64,000 nucleotides of DNA from Pseudarthrobacter sulfonivorans (GTDB lineage: Bacteria > Actinomycetota > Actinomycetes > Actinomycetales > Micrococcaceae), in contig NZ_JANFCZ010000014.1 of the NCBI RefSeq assembly GCF_024391045.1, forward strand, positions 32,352 through 96,351, in the 5' to 3' direction. The position numbers and the translations under genes were made by a program. Below the pieces are notes generated by a model. The model saw only the letters and a list, made by a program, of their open reading frames with translations, was not told the origin of the DNA and made no database searches. Of the stretch, positions 35,652 through 45,711 are shown piece by piece. Numbering within the stretch: position 1 is the stretch's first letter; every line of letters starts with the position of its first letter.

Positions 35652-36881
35652 ATGAAGCCCACGCCCGCAATGTCCGGCCCCGAAGCCGGCGCAGACGCCG
35701 CCCCCGATGGTGGGGGAAGCCTTTCCCGGGCCGGTGACCTCTTCCAGCTCCTCCGCGACGGCAAGGCCCGCACCCGCGCCGAACTGGCCCTGACCACAGG
35801 CCTGGCACGGTCCACCGTGGCCTCACGCATTGACGCGCTGATCTCCTCCGGGCTGGTGGGGCCGGCAGGCGAGGCGACTTCCAGCGGCGGCAGACCGCCG
35901 TCGCGCTTTGCCTTCAACCCTGCCGCCCGCGCGGTTCTGGCGGTCGACGTCGGCGCGACGCACGTGATCGTCGCTGTCACGGACTTGGGCGGGAACGTCC
36001 TGTCCGAGCGGAGGCTGGCGCAGGACGTGGCTGCCGGCCCGGAAACGGTGCTGGACACTGTCGTGTCCGAAGCGCTGGCGTCCCTGGCTCGGGCAGGCCG
36101 GACGCTCAAGGACCTGGCCGGAGTGGGAATCGGACTGCCGGGCCCGGTGGAGCACGCCACCGGCCGGCCCGTTAAGCCCCCCATCATGCCCGGGTGGGAC
36201 GGGTTCGACGTGGTCCGGTATGTCCAGCGCTCGCTGCCTGTGCCCGTGCTGGTGGATAACGACGTCAACATCATGGCGCTCGGCGAAAGAACGGCCTTCT
36301 GGCCCGAGCACGAGAACTTCCTGTTCATCAAAGTGGCAACGGGCATCGGTGCCGGCATTATCAGCAGCGGTGAACTCCAGCGCGGTGCCAACGGAACAGC
36401 AGGCGACCTGGGACACGTCCGCGTGCCCCGCGGCGATGACGTGCTGTGCCGGTGCGGGAACTACGGGTGCCTGGAGGCGCTCGCTTCCGGGCCGGCCGTA
36501 GCCGCGGAACTGGAACGCCAGGGTGTGCCGGCCCGCAAGGGCAGCGACGTCCTGAGGCTGGTCAGCGACGGCAACCTGCTAGCCATCCAGGCGCTCCGCC
36601 AGGCCGGCCGCGACGTAGGGGATGTGGTTGCCATGGTGGTAAACCTGCTCAACCCGTCCGTCATTGTGATCGGCGGCAGCCTGGGCCAGGCCGGTGAACA
36701 CCTTATGGCCGGAGTCCGGGAAGTGGTCTACCGGCGCTCGCTGCCGCTGGCCACAACCCATCTCCGCATTGCGCTTTCCGTGGCCGGAGACCGGGCGGCC
36801 ATCTTCGGGGCGAGCCAGCTGGTAACCCAGCACGTGTTGTCGCCGGCCGCAATCGAGGCAACGCTTCAGGCAGCCGGTTAG
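35652..36881 (+). CDS. ROK family transcriptional regulator
   Basis: A 409-residue repressor. A winged-helix domain is at about residues 20-85 (GDLFQLLRDGKARTRAELALTTGLARSTVASRIDAL), followed by the ROK sugar-kinase-like domain: DVGATHVIVAVTDLGGN, GIGLPGPVEHATGRPVKPP, LVDNDVNIMALGE, the zinc-binding CRCGNYGCLEALASG cysteines (CxCGxxGCxE) and IVIGGSLGQAGE. Most regulators of this type sense the sugar taken up by the adjacent operon. It is divergent from the nine-gene sugar operon and presumably controls it. Confidence 0.95.
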   Translation: MKPTPAMSGPEAGADAAPDGGGSLSRAGDLFQLLRDGKARTRAELALTTGLARSTVASRIDALISSGLVGPAGEATSSGGRPPSRFAFNPAARAVLAVDVGATHVIVAVTDLGGNVLSERRLAQDVAAGPETVLDTVVSEALASLARAGRTLKDLAGVGIGLPGPVEHATGRPVKPPIMPGWDGFDVVRYVQRSLPVPVLVDNDVNIMALGERTAFWPEHENFLFIKVATGIGAGIISSGELQRGANGTAGDLGHVRVPRGDDVLCRCGNYGCLEALASGPAVAAELERQGVPARKGSDVLRLVSDGNLLAIQALRQAGRDVGDVVAMVVNLLNPSVIVIGGSLGQAGEHLMAGVREVVYRRSLPLATTHLRIALSVAGDRAAIFGASQLVTQHVLSPAAIEATLQAAG

Positions 36882-36898
36882 GCGGATTCAGGGGCAGT

Positions 36899-37861
36899 TC
36901 ACGATGCGGTGATCACCCGCACCGGTGCACCGTCGAGCCAGGCTTTGACGTCCTCAAAGGCGCCCCCGTAGAACTGCCGGTAGCTCTCCTGGGTGACGTA
37001 TCCGAGGTGCGGAGACAGTACCGTGTTGGGCGTGCTGAGGAGCGGATGGGCCGGCTGGATCGGCTCAATGTCGAACACATCCAAGGCTGCGCCCCGGATC
37101 CAGCCGTCTTTCAATGCCCGCACCAGGGCGTCCTGCTCAACCAGGGGACCGCGGGACGTGTTCACCAACAGCCCTTCAGGGCCCAGGAGCCGCAGTTCCC
37201 GCTCGCCCACTATCCCCTCGGAACGGGGAGAGAGCCGCAGATGGAGGGTGGCGACGTCGGAATTCCTGAAAAGGTCCTCTTTGCTGACCTTCCGGGCCCC
37301 GGCGTCGGCGGCGGTCTCCTCGGTCAGGTTCTGGCTCCAGGCGAGCACCTCCATGCCGAAGGCCTGCCCGAACGCGGCGATCCGGCGGCCGATCTTGCCC
37401 AGTCCCACCACGCCCAGGGTCTTGCCCGACAGTTCCATCCCCACCGACGTTTGCCACGTGCCGGCTCGTAGCGAGTGCTCCTCGGCCGGCAGGTTCCGGG
37501 CCAGCGCCAGCAGCAGCGCCCAGGTCAGTTCGGGGGCAGCGGTGGGGGAGCCGGGCGTCCCGCAGACCGTGATGCCAAGGTCGTCTGCCGCCGCAACGTC
37601 GATGGCAGCGTTGGCCATGCCGGTGGTCACCAGGAGTTTCAGGCCGGGCAGCCGTTCCAGCACCGAGCGCGGGAAGGGCGTCCGCTCCCGCATGGCCACC
37701 ACGATCTGGAAGCCAGCCAGCGCCGACGCAAGCGAGTCCTCCGACTGGAACGGCTCCCGGAACACGGAGGTGGCGACGCCGGAATCTTGCAGGGAGGACC
37801 AGTCGGCGAAACCGTGCGCCACGTCCTGGTAGTCGTCAATGATGGCAAGCCGTTGCTGCAT
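36899..37861 (-). CDS. D-2-hydroxyacid dehydrogenase family protein
   Basis: A 320-residue NAD-dependent dehydrogenase: GKTLGVVGLGKIGRRIAAFGQAFGMEVLAWS (dinucleotide fold), the catalytic Arg in TLHLRLSPRSEG, VNTSRGPLVEQDALV with the active-site Arg, and a C-terminal His in LSPHLGYVT. It reduces a 2-keto acid to a D-2-hydroxyacid or the reverse; the substrate is unknown. It is convergent with the ROK gene, 17 nt apart, and divergent from the MFS transporter, with which it may share a role (inference). Confidence 0.92.
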   Translation of the reverse strand: MQQRLAIIDDYQDVAHGFADWSSLQDSGVATSVFREPFQSEDSLASALAGFQIVVAMRERTPFPRSVLERLPGLKLLVTTGMANAAIDVAAADDLGITVCGTPGSPTAAPELTWALLLALARNLPAEEHSLRAGTWQTSVGMELSGKTLGVVGLGKIGRRIAAFGQAFGMEVLAWSQNLTEETAADAGARKVSKEDLFRNSDVATLHLRLSPRSEGIVGERELRLLGPEGLLVNTSRGPLVEQDALVRALKDGWIRGAALDVFDIEPIQPAHPLLSTPNTVLSPHLGYVTQESYRQFYGGAFEDVKAWLDGAPVRVITAS

Positions 37862-37980
37862 GTGAAGTTCCTTCGTCCGGAGAAGCGGGCTGCGCGTGTT
37901 CGGTCCAGATAATGCCAGGTCCCGTCATTCTAGGGCGCATTATCCGGCCAGGAACTCCGCGCGGACGAGTCGTGATAGCA

Positions 37981-39219
37981 ATGGGAGGTGAAGAAATCAT
38001 TTTTATACCCCGCGGTCGCCTCGTGAGCGGACAGTTCCTGGCCAAGATTCCCAGGGGATGGATCCTGCTCGCCTGCATCGGCCTCCTGGCGCTGAACCTG
38101 CGCGGACCCTTCGTGGCCGTCCCGCCGGTGGTGGACGTGATCCAGGCGGAACTCGGTTTCTCACCCGTCGTCCTGGGATTGCTGACCAGTATCCCGGTGC
38201 TGTGTTTCGCCGTGGCCGCCTCACTCGCCTCCCTGACCGCCCGGAAACTGGGTGCGGAGTTCGCCGTATCCCTGACCATCCTCGGCGTGCTGGCTGGCGT
38301 GATTGTCCGTTCAGCCGGCGGCGCGGCGCTGGTGATCGCCGGAACGGTCATCATCGGCCTTGCCATCACGGTGGGTAACATCGCCGTGCCCCTGATCGTC
38401 CGCCGGGACTTCTCGCCGATGCGGCAGGGCACGGCCATGGGCGTCTATACGGCAGCGCTGAACATCGGTTCATTCCTGACGTCGATGGTGACGGCGCCGC
38501 TCGCCGAGCTGGCAGGGTGGCGGGTGGCCCTTGCCTCTGTGGGCATCCTGGCCGTGGTGGCCATCGTTTTCTGGGCCTTGGCGGTGGGTCCGCGCGCGGC
38601 CTTCGTCCCCGCAGCCGCCACCGTAAACGGCGGTCAAGTGCATCCGGCAGTCAAAGGGTCCGGCTGGATCACCGCCGGCCTGACAGCAGGCTTCACCGGG
38701 CAGGCGTTCTCCTACTACGCGATAACAGCGTGGCTGCCGAGCTACCTCAACGACGAGCTGGGCATGTCCCCCTCCGCCGCCGGCGCGGGATCGTCACTGT
38801 TCCAGATTTTCGCCATCGTTGGCGGCCTGGGCGTTCCCTTCGCCGCCAAATACTTCAGTACGACGACGGCGGCAGTCACCTTGGGCGTCATGTGGACGGC
38901 GGTGCCCGCCGGGCTGATGCTGGCCCCGGACCTGTGGTGGCTGTGGTCCGTTTCCGGTGGCATTGCGCAGGGCGGCGGCATCACCCTGATCTTCATCGCC
39001 ATCATCAAACTGGCGAAGGACCAGGCTTCGGCCGGCCGCATGTCGGCCACGGTTCAGGGCCTCGGTTACTGCTTTGCTGCAGTGGCGCCGCCCCTGGTGG
39101 GATTCGTCCACGACTCCACGGGATCCTGGACGGCGGCACTGCTGCTGGTGCTGGCGTCCACGCTGATGTTCTTCGTTTGCACCACTGCTTCCGTGCGCCT
39201 GGTGCCGAAGGGGCGCTGA
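37981..39219 (+). CDS. CynX/NimT family MFS transporter
   Basis: A 412-residue 12-helix MFS permease. The first helix region LLACIGLLALNLRGPFVAVPPVV and the loop with the RRDFSPMRQGTAMGVYTAALNIGS motif are typical of the CynX/NimT branch (cyanate, nitroimidazole and similar small compounds). The start is unusual: a perfect GGAGGTGA lies at 37984-37991, just after the ATG at 37981 and 7 nt before an in-frame ATT at 37999, so either the ATG is leaderless or an ATT start is used. The open frame begins 23 codons earlier without support. Confidence 0.88.
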   Translation: MGGEEIIFIPRGRLVSGQFLAKIPRGWILLACIGLLALNLRGPFVAVPPVVDVIQAELGFSPVVLGLLTSIPVLCFAVAASLASLTARKLGAEFAVSLTILGVLAGVIVRSAGGAALVIAGTVIIGLAITVGNIAVPLIVRRDFSPMRQGTAMGVYTAALNIGSFLTSMVTAPLAELAGWRVALASVGILAVVAIVFWALAVGPRAAFVPAAATVNGGQVHPAVKGSGWITAGLTAGFTGQAFSYYAITAWLPSYLNDELGMSPSAAGAGSSLFQIFAIVGGLGVPFAAKYFSTTTAAVTLGVMWTAVPAGLMLAPDLWWLWSVSGGIAQGGGITLIFIAIIKLAKDQASAGRMSATVQGLGYCFAAVAPPLVGFVHDSTGSWTAALLLVLASTLMFFVCTTASVRLVPKGR

Positions 39220-39369
39220 CGCGCCGCCCCGCCGTGTCGGCCCTTGCCGCTGGTGGGAGTTGCCTGCGAATCGCGGGTGATCCGCAGCACATCAGCCTGT
39301 GGCGGATTGCTATGGTATTGCCATGAGCATCACCGTGCGCCTCACAAACCTTGTCCCGCGGGGTTCCGC

Positions 39370-40506
39370 ATGAGTTCGGAACCGGTCGTCCGTCCCCGGA
39401 TATTGCTGGTCAAGACACGGGGACGCACCGCTACGGACCGGGGGGAACGACTCCGGCTGGAACAGAGCGGCGACGAACCGCGGAGCCTGCTTCTCGAAGA
39501 GGTTTTGGCCTGTGACGTCCTGGACGAGGGCGCGATCGAATCGACGGAAGGTTGGCGTGGACGGCTCTACAGGCGCCTTCCTCTCTTTGTATCCCAAGCG
39601 ATAGAAGCAGCCCGGCTCAGCTCCTCGTATGACGTTGTTGTGACCTGGTCTGAACGTCATACTGTTGCGGTTGCCGCGCTGTTTGCCGTTTTGCGCGTGC
39701 CGACACCCCACCTCGCCCTCATGTTTTGGATGTCCAAACCCTCCGTCCGCTGGCCACTGAGGGTATTCCGCTCCGGTGTGGACCGTATCGTTACCTGGAG
39801 CACCATTCAACGAGACGTAGCCGTGAACCGTATCGGCTTCCGAGGGGAGGCCGTGGTACTTGTCCGCCACCCGGTGGATCAGGTGTTCTTCCGACCGGAA
39901 AACAACGAGCGGCGCATCTTGTTCTCAGCAGGATCCACCCAGCGGGACTTTGGGATCTTAGTGGAAGCCGCGAGGGGTCTATCGATCCCTGTTCGGATAG
40001 CTGCCTCCCTGGTGGTGGCACTAAAGGGCGTCAAAGTCTCAACCGTTGATGTGCGCGAGTCATTGAAACGGGAGGAAAACGTGCAGGTGGATGCCCTAAA
40101 CTCCTCCGCGCTTAGGGATGCCTACTCCCAGGCCTTGGTGGTGGTGGTCCCCCTGCTTCAAACCGACATTGATGCAGGAGTAAACGTAATACTGGAGGCC
40201 ATGGCCATGGGGCGCCCGGTTATTTCCACCCGTACGAAGGGGCAGATCGATGTCATTGAGGACGGCAAGACAGGCGTCTTCGTCCCACCCGGCGACGCCG
40301 TGGCTCTCCGGGCCAGCATCGATTCGCTGCTGCAGAATCCGCAGGTCGCAGAGGACATGGGAAAACGTGCTCGGGCCTACGTAGAGGCTCATCACCGGCT
40401 GGAGGACTTCGTGGAGCATATCCGGGTTCACTCGTTCGAGCTGGCCGGGATGTACTCAAAGCGCTGGCTTCGACTGCCCCGGGAAATGCCGCTCCACACA
40501 AAGTAG
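39370..40506 (+). CDS. GT4-like glycosyltransferase, lower GC than neighbours
   Basis: A 378-residue glycosyltransferase. The C-terminal half has SAGSTQRDFGILVEAARGL and the nucleotide-sugar motif DAGVNVILEAMAMGRPVIST with GKTGVFVPPGD. The N-terminus RPRILLVKTRGRT begins the first Rossmann domain. Its codon use has visibly more A/T in third positions than its neighbours, suggesting acquisition or weak expression. The ATG at 39370 has only a weak GGGG upstream; longer forms lack similarity. It is not linked to other polysaccharide genes. Confidence 0.82.
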   Translation: MSSEPVVRPRILLVKTRGRTATDRGERLRLEQSGDEPRSLLLEEVLACDVLDEGAIESTEGWRGRLYRRLPLFVSQAIEAARLSSSYDVVVTWSERHTVAVAALFAVLRVPTPHLALMFWMSKPSVRWPLRVFRSGVDRIVTWSTIQRDVAVNRIGFRGEAVVLVRHPVDQVFFRPENNERRILFSAGSTQRDFGILVEAARGLSIPVRIAASLVVALKGVKVSTVDVRESLKREENVQVDALNSSALRDAYSQALVVVVPLLQTDIDAGVNVILEAMAMGRPVISTRTKGQIDVIEDGKTGVFVPPGDAVALRASIDSLLQNPQVAEDMGKRARAYVEAHHRLEDFVEHIRVHSFELAGMYSKRWLRLPREMPLHTK

Positions 40507-40942
40507 TCCGTCGTTGCTTATCAGGTAAGGAGAGGACGAATGGGCGGCGACTGGTGCCGAAGTGCGCCCCCGGGCCGCAGCCGTCGTCAGTCCGCCGCGC
40601 TGCCCATCGCCACCCAATCTAAGAACGCTCTATTACTCGATGCGGTTCAACGACTGACGCTCTCTCACTTTCCTAAAGAGAGTGTGGGAGTCGCAGGTTG
40701 TCAAGCTTGTGGAATCACTGGATTGGTGGTTTGGGTGTTTTTGCTCACAAACAGCCTGACGTAGAGGGACCGTCGGCGGTTTTTCTGCATTAACTGAGAG
40801 AGCGTTCCATTCCGTCGCCGGGTGTGGTGGGCCGACGACGGACCTGTTCGAGGGGTGTTCCGTCGCCGGGCCGGCTCCCCGGATCTCGGGGTGCCTGTTG
40901 CGAAGGGCGTGCCTGCCCGGCGGACGGAAATCTGTGGAGCGT
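40507..40942. other. 436-nt gene-free interval with a palindromic element
   Basis: Between the convergent glycosyltransferase and aceB. It holds one degenerate copy of the four-word palindromic element (40623-40807). A frame at 40540 with AAGGAG 7 nt upstream could encode 74 residues but runs into the element and has no recognisable content; I do not call it. The last 130 nt before aceB contain no feature I can support. Confidence 0.7.
40623..40807. repeat. four-word palindromic element, copy 1 (degenerate, expanded)
   Basis: Contains GAACGCTCTATTACTC (40623-40638), GACGCTCTCTCACTT (40656-40670), an imperfect reverse word ending GGGAGTC (to 40692) and AACTGAGAGAGCGTTC (40792-40807), in the order forward, forward, reverse, reverse. 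The last two words are about 100 nt apart, compared with about 20 nt in other copies, so this copy seems to carry an insertion. A TTTTTCTGC tract precedes the last word. Confidence 0.75.
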
Positions 40943-42595
40943 TTACGCTGCGGCGAGCTCCTCGGCTGTTGCCTTTTCGCGTGCCTCGGTGAGGTAGCGG
41001 GCGTAGGCGGGGAGCGTCAGGAAGGACGGGAAGTCCTGGCTGAGCGTGACCTCTTCGAAGATGTCACGGGCGTCTTCGAAGCGGTCGCCGTCGAAGCGTT
41101 CCAGACGGGCGAACTCTTCGTCGAGCAGTTCCTCGATCCAGTGGTGGGTGATGATTTCGCCGTGGTCGGTGATGGCCGAGGCGAACATCCACTGCCACAG
41201 CTGGGAGCGGGAGATTTCCGCGGTGGCGGCGTCCTCCATGAGGTTGTGGATGGCGACGGCACCGTTCCCGCGCAGCCAGGATTCGATGTAGCGGATACCC
41301 ACCTCGATGTTGTTCCGGATGCCCTGCTCGGTGATGGTCCCTTCGGTGGCGGCCACGTTGATGAGGGCGCGGTCATCGGGGGTGACGTCCTCGCGGGTGC
41401 GGTCCAGCTGGTTGGGGCCTTCGCCGAGGATCGAGTCGAACACCTCGCGGCAGACCGGCACCAGGTCGGGGTGGGCCACCCAGGAACCGTCGAAGCCGTC
41501 GTTGGCCTCGCGAGTCTTGTCCGCGCGGACCTTCTCGAAGGCGTTGGTGTTGGCGGCTTCGTCCTTGCGGTTGGGGACGGCTGCTGCCATGCCCCCGATG
41601 GCCATGGCGCCGCGCTTGTGGCAGGCCCGGACCAGCTGTTCGGTGTAGGCACGCATGAACGGCTGCGTCATGGTCACCTGGGCGCGGTCCGGCAGGACGA
41701 AGCGGGGGCCGCGGGTGCGGAAGTTCTTGATCAGGGAGAAGATGTAGTCCCAGCGGCCGGCGTTCAGGCCGGCGGCGTGGTCGCGCAGTTCGTAGAGGAT
41801 CTCCTCCATTTCGAACGCGGCCGTGATGGTTTCGATCAGGACGGTGGCGCGGATGGTGCCCTGGGGGATGCCGAGCAGGTCCTGGGCGAGGATGAAGATG
41901 TCGTTCCAGAGCCGTGCTTCGAGGTGGTTCTCGATCTTGGGCAGGTAGAAGTACGGGCCTTTGCCCTGGGCCAGGAGGCGGCGGGCGTTGTGGAAGAAGT
42001 ACAGGCCGAAGTCAACAATGCCGCCGGCGATGGGGGCGCCGTCGATGATCATGTGCTTCTCGGGCAGGTGCCAGCCGCGGGGGCGGACCACGATGGTGGG
42101 CAGTTCGCCGGCGGGGCGGAGCTTGTATTCCTTGCCCTCGGGGCTGGTGAAGTCGATCCGGCGTTCAAGGGCGTCGGTGAGGTTCAGCTGGCCCTTGATG
42201 ACGTTGCGCCAGGTGGGCGTGGAGGAGTCTTCCATGTCCGCGAGCCAGACCTTCGCGCCGGAGTTCAGGGCGTTGATGGTCATTTTCTGGTCCACCGGGC
42301 CGGTGATCTCCACCCGCCGGTCCTCCAGACCCGGCGCCGGGGGAGCAACCCGCCAGGACGGGTCGTTGCGGATGTCCTCGGTCTCCCGGAGGAACCGGGG
42401 GTCCTGGCCGGCGGCGATCTCGGCCCGGCGGGTCCGGCGTGCCTGCAGCAGTTCCTGCCGGCGTTCAGCCGTGGCCCGGTGCAGCTTTGCGACAAACTCC
42501 AAAGCATCCGGAGTAAGAACCTCGTCCTGCCGGCAAATGGGCTGCGCGGTGAGTGTAATTCCGTTGATCGTGAAGCTGTCGGTAAAGGTGTTCAT
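40943..42595 (-). CDS. aceB: malate synthase A
   Basis: A 550-residue malate synthase, condensing glyoxylate and acetyl-CoA to malate in the glyoxylate shunt. Diagnostic segments: [33 protein letters not shown], the catalytic-site [33 protein letters not shown], and the C-terminal [16 protein letters not shown]. The start at 42595 has AAGGAG 7 nt upstream. It follows aceA by about 100 nt on the same strand, with a hairpin between them. Expressed on acetate or fatty acids in relatives. Confidence 0.97.
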   Translation of the reverse strand: MNTFTDSFTINGITLTAQPICRQDEVLTPDALEFVAKLHRATAERRQELLQARRTRRAEIAAGQDPRFLRETEDIRNDPSWRVAPPAPGLEDRRVEITGPVDQKMTINALNSGAKVWLADMEDSSTPTWRNVIKGQLNLTDALERRIDFTSPEGKEYKLRPAGELPTIVVRPRGWHLPEKHMIIDGAPIAGGIVDFGLYFFHNARRLLAQGKGPYFYLPKIENHLEARLWNDIFILAQDLLGIPQGTIRATVLIETITAAFEMEEILYELRDHAAGLNAGRWDYIFSLIKNFRTRGPRFVLPDRAQVTMTQPFMRAYTEQLVRACHKRGAMAIGGMAAAVPNRKDEAANTNAFEKVRADKTREANDGFDGSWVAHPDLVPVCREVFDSILGEGPNQLDRTREDVTPDDRALINVAATEGTITEQGIRNNIEVGIRYIESWLRGNGAVAIHNLMEDAATAEISRSQLWQWMFASAITDHGEIITHHWIEELLDEEFARLERFDGDRFEDARDIFEEVTLSQDFPSFLTLPAYARYLTEAREKATAEELAAA

Positions 42596-42613
42596 GAGAA
42601 TTCTCCTTGAATA

Positions 42614-42682
42614 CCCTGTTGCTCTATCAGTTGTGGTCGTCAAAAGGACCCAATGGGGACCAGGACTGATAGAGCAACGGGG
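42614..42682. repeat. hairpin between aceA and aceB, related to the palindromic elements
   Basis: The arms 42614-42638 and 42658-42682 share GTTGCTCTATCAGT and TGGTC, about 25 bp with three mismatches, separated by a 19-nt loop. The word TTGCTCTATCAGTT matches ACGCTCTCTCAGTT of the four-word elements at 11 of 14 positions. It ends shortly before the aceB Shine-Dalgarno on the minus strand, so it can shape relative aceA/aceB expression. Confidence 0.75.
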
Positions 42683-42696
42683 GGGAATGGCTGAAG

Positions 42697-44037
42697 TTAG
42701 TGGAACTGGCCCTCTTCGGTCGATCCGACCAGGGCGAGGGTGGATGCGTTCGGGTTGAGCGCAGTGGCGATGTCGTCGAAGTAGCCGGTGCCGACTTCGC
42801 GCTGGTGCTTGGTTGCGGTGTAGCCGCGGGATTCGGAGGCGAATTCCTTTTCCTGGAGTTCGACGTAGGCGCTCATGCCTTCCCGGGCGTAGCCGTGGGC
42901 GAGGTCGAACATCGAGTAGTTAAGGGCGTGGAAGCCGGCCAAGGTGATGAACTGGAACGTGAAGCCCATGGCGCCGAGCTCGCGCTGGAACTTGGCGATG
43001 GTGGCGTCGTCCAGGTGCTTGCGCCAGTTGAACGACGGCGAGCAGTTGTAGGAGAGCATCTGGTCCGGGAACTCGGCCTTGACGGCTTCGGCGAACTTCT
43101 TGGCCAGTTCGAGGTCCGGGGTGCCCGTTTCCATCCAGATCAGGTCGGAGTACGGGGCGTAGGCCTTGGCGCGGGCGATGCAGGGTTCGATGCCGTTGCG
43201 GACCTTGTAGAAGCCTTCGGCCGTACGGACCGGCTGGCCCCCTTCGCGGAGGATGAATTCCTGGTCGCGTTCGTCGACGTCGGAGGTGATCAGGGTGGCT
43301 GCCTCGGCGTCGGTGCGGGCGATGACGACCGTGGGGGTGCCGGCGACGTCGGCCGCCAGGCGGGCAGCGTTCAGGGTGCGGACGTGCTGCTGGGTGGGGA
43401 TCAGGACCTTGCCGCCGAGGTGGCCGCACTTCTTTTCCGAGGCGAGCTGGTCCTCCCAGTGCACGCCCGAGGCGCCGGCCTGGATCATGGACTTCATGAG
43501 TTCGTAGGCGTTCAGCGGGCCACCGAAGCCGGCCTCGGCGTCGGCGACGATCGGGACCATCCAGTCCTCAACGGTCTGGACGCCTTCGGAGAATTCGATC
43601 TGGTCGGCACGGAGCAGGGCGTTGTTGATGCGGCGGACCACGGTGGGAACCGAGTTGGCCGGGTACAGCGACTGGTCCGGGTAGGTGTGGCCGGAGTTGT
43701 TGGCGTCGGCGGCCACCTGCCAGCCCGAGAGGTAGATGGCGCGGAGCCCGGCCTTGACCTGCTGGACAGCCTGGTTGCCGGTCAGGGCGCCCAGTGCGTT
43801 GGTGTAACCGCCGGTCTTGTGCTCTTCGGTGAGCTGCTTCCAGAGCTTCTCCGAACCGCGGCGGGCCAGGGTGTGTTCTTCGGAGACCCGGCCGCGGAGC
43901 TTGACGACGTCGGAAGCTGAGTAATCACGGGTCACACCTTCCCAGCGGGGGTTGGCGGCCCACTCGAGCTCCAGGGCGGCGGCCTGCGATGTTGCGTCCT
44001 GGCCGGACGGCTGGGTGGGCTCAAATGCTGCAGTCAT
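42697..44037 (-). CDS. aceA: isocitrate lyase
   Basis: A 446-residue isocitrate lyase, splitting isocitrate to glyoxylate and succinate. Key features: [40 protein letters not shown] with the catalytic KKCGH cysteine, [16 protein letters not shown], and the [14 protein letters not shown] signature. The start at 44037 is preceded by AAGGAG at 7 nt. First gene of the glyoxylate operon, divergent from ramB. A 10-bp inverted repeat lies in its leader. Confidence 0.98.
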   Translation of the reverse strand: MTAAFEPTQPSGQDATSQAAALELEWAANPRWEGVTRDYSASDVVKLRGRVSEEHTLARRGSEKLWKQLTEEHKTGGYTNALGALTGNQAVQQVKAGLRAIYLSGWQVAADANNSGHTYPDQSLYPANSVPTVVRRINNALLRADQIEFSEGVQTVEDWMVPIVADAEAGFGGPLNAYELMKSMIQAGASGVHWEDQLASEKKCGHLGGKVLIPTQQHVRTLNAARLAADVAGTPTVVIARTDAEAATLITSDVDERDQEFILREGGQPVRTAEGFYKVRNGIEPCIARAKAYAPYSDLIWMETGTPDLELAKKFAEAVKAEFPDQMLSYNCSPSFNWRKHLDDATIAKFQRELGAMGFTFQFITLAGFHALNYSMFDLAHGYAREGMSAYVELQEKEFASESRGYTATKHQREVGTGYFDDIATALNPNASTLALVGSTEEGQFH

Positions 44038-44071
44038 CGTTGATCTCCTTGGTTGAGCTCCGGATGGAGTA

Positions 44072-44101
44072 GGTGGGAACCGCGTCGTTGAGGTTCCCAC
44101 C
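44072..44101. promoter_or_regulatory. inverted repeat in the aceA-ramB intergenic region
   Basis: GGTGGGAACC (44072-44081) and GGTTCCCACC (44092-44101) form a perfect 10-bp dyad with a 10-nt spacer, 35-65 nt upstream of aceA. It could be an operator for the divergent regulator or a 5'-leader hairpin. I did not find an exact copy of the Corynebacterium RamB consensus here. Confidence 0.45.
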
Positions 44102-44185
44102 GGCTTTCCGGTGCGGTGTTTCTTTCCGTGATCACTACTTTTCAGCACTTCCAAGAGGGTTTCTAGATGAAAACTATGGAAAGAA

Positions 44186-45700
44186 ATGCACTTCTTCGCG
44201 TATTCTCAAGAAATGCCTCCTGGAAGCTGGAACCGCGAAGCCGCGCCCCCGCCGTCGTCCACCGCGTCCCCGGAATTGGACGTCATCAGCCTCGGCCGCC
44301 GCGTACGCCACCTGCGCAAGCAAGCCAGCCTTACCCTCGATGACCTGAGTGCCGCCGTCGGGACTGCGCCGAGCCAGCTGAGCCTGATCGAAAACGGCAA
44401 GCGGGAGCCCAAGCTGAGCCTGCTGCAGGGGCTGGCGGCGGCCCTCAACGTCAGCATCGACCAGCTCCTCGGTGCCGAACCGCCCAGCCGTCGCGCAGCC
44501 CTCGAGATTGAGCTGGAACGTTACCAGCGCGGTCCCCTCTACGACTCGCTGCACCTGCCCAAAATCCGCATCAGCTCGCGGCTTCCGCTGGATGTCCTCG
44601 AAGCGCAGGTCGGGCTGCTGCATGAGCTGGAGCGGAAGCTTAACGAGCAGGTGGCGACGCCGGAGGAAGCCCGCCGCGCGAACGGTGAACTGCGTGCCAT
44701 GATGCGTGAGCGCGGGAACTATTTTCCGGAGTACGAGGCGGAGGCGCAGAAGGTGCTCGGTCTGGTCGGATACACCTCCGGGCCGCTCAGCCAACACGTG
44801 ATCGCGGACATCGCCGAGAAGCTCGGCTTCACCCTCCATCACGTGGGTGACCTGCCGCACTCCACCCGGTCAGTGACCGATTTGAAGAACCGCAGAATTT
44901 ACCTGACACAGAGCCAGCGCCAGGACCACGACCCCCGGTCGGTCCTGCTGCAAGCCTTGGGCCACTACGTCCTGGGGCATGAGACGCCGCGCAATTACGG
45001 TGACTTTTTGGCCCAGCGCGTGGCCACCAACTACTTTGCGGCCGCGCTGTTGTTGCCCGAGCAGGCCACGGTGGACTTCCTGCAGAAGGCGAAGGCGGCC
45101 AAGGAGATCGCCGTTGAGGATATCCGGGATGCCTTCGCGGTGTCCTACGAAACCGCTGCACACCGCTTCACCAACCTGGCCACCCGGCATCTGGGCATCA
45201 CCACCCATTTCCAGAAGACCCACCAGAGCGGCATCATCTATAAGGCCTACGAGAACGACGGCGTGACGTTCCCGATGGACCATACCGGCGCCATCGAGGG
45301 TCAGCCGTCGTGCAAGTCGTGGACGTCGCGGGCGGTGTTCGATGTGCCGGACAAGTTCAGCGCGTACAGCCAGTACACGGACACCCCGTCCGGTACGTTC
45401 TGGTGCACGGCCCGTACGGAGCGCTCGGCCAACGGCGAATTCTCGCTGTCGATTGGGGTGCCTTATCAGCATGTGAAGTGGTTCCGCGGCCGCGAAACCA
45501 CTGCCCGCGAAAAGTCGACTTGCCCGGACCCGAACTGCTGCAAGCGGCCGCCGGCGGCGTTGGCGTCCGAATGGGCCGGCAACGCGTGGCCGTCGGCCCG
45601 CGCGCATTCGCACCTTTTGGCCGCCATGCCGCCGGGCGCCTTCCCCGGCGTGGACGAGACCGAGGTATACAGCTTCCTGCAGGCCCACTCAGGCGCCTGA
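44186..45700 (+). CDS. ramB: RamB/short-chain fatty acyl regulator family protein
   Basis: A 504-residue regulator. An XRE helix-turn-helix lies near residues 33-93 ([48 protein letters not shown]). A central IrrE/DUF955-like region follows, with [10 protein letters not shown] in place of the usual HExxH and [11 protein letters not shown]. The C-terminal domain has [10 protein letters not shown] and the cysteine cluster [10 protein letters not shown]. This layout matches RamB of Corynebacterium, which controls aceA, aceB and acetate genes. It is divergent from aceA. An ATG at 44213 is an alternative start. The 3' end is followed by a palindromic element. Confidence 0.88.
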   Translation: MHFFAYSQEMPPGSWNREAAPPPSSTASPELDVISLGRRVRHLRKQASLTLDDLSAAVGTAPSQLSLIENGKREPKLSLLQGLAAALNVSIDQLLGAEPPSRRAALEIELERYQRGPLYDSLHLPKIRISSRLPLDVLEAQVGLLHELERKLNEQVATPEEARRANGELRAMMRERGNYFPEYEAEAQKVLGLVGYTSGPLSQHVIADIAEKLGFTLHHVGDLPHSTRSVTDLKNRRIYLTQSQRQDHDPRSVLLQALGHYVLGHETPRNYGDFLAQRVATNYFAAALLLPEQATVDFLQKAKAAKEIAVEDIRDAFAVSYETAAHRFTNLATRHLGITTHFQKTHQSGIIYKAYENDGVTFPMDHTGAIEGQPSCKSWTSRAVFDVPDKFSAYSQYTDTPSGTFWCTARTERSANGEFSLSIGVPYQHVKWFRGRETTAREKSTCPDPNCCKRPPAALASEWAGNAWPSARAHSHLLAAMPPGAFPGVDETEVYSFLQAHSGA

Positions 45701-45711
45701 CCCCACCCCCC

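Noticed and set aside
40540..40764. 74-codon frame with AAGGAG at good spacing
   Set aside because: Reads straight into the palindromic element, has no recognisable content and atypical codons; kept only as a note.
40898..42610. 570-codon plus-strand open frame over malate synthase
   Set aside because: Shadow of aceB; no similarity, composition typical of antisense frames.
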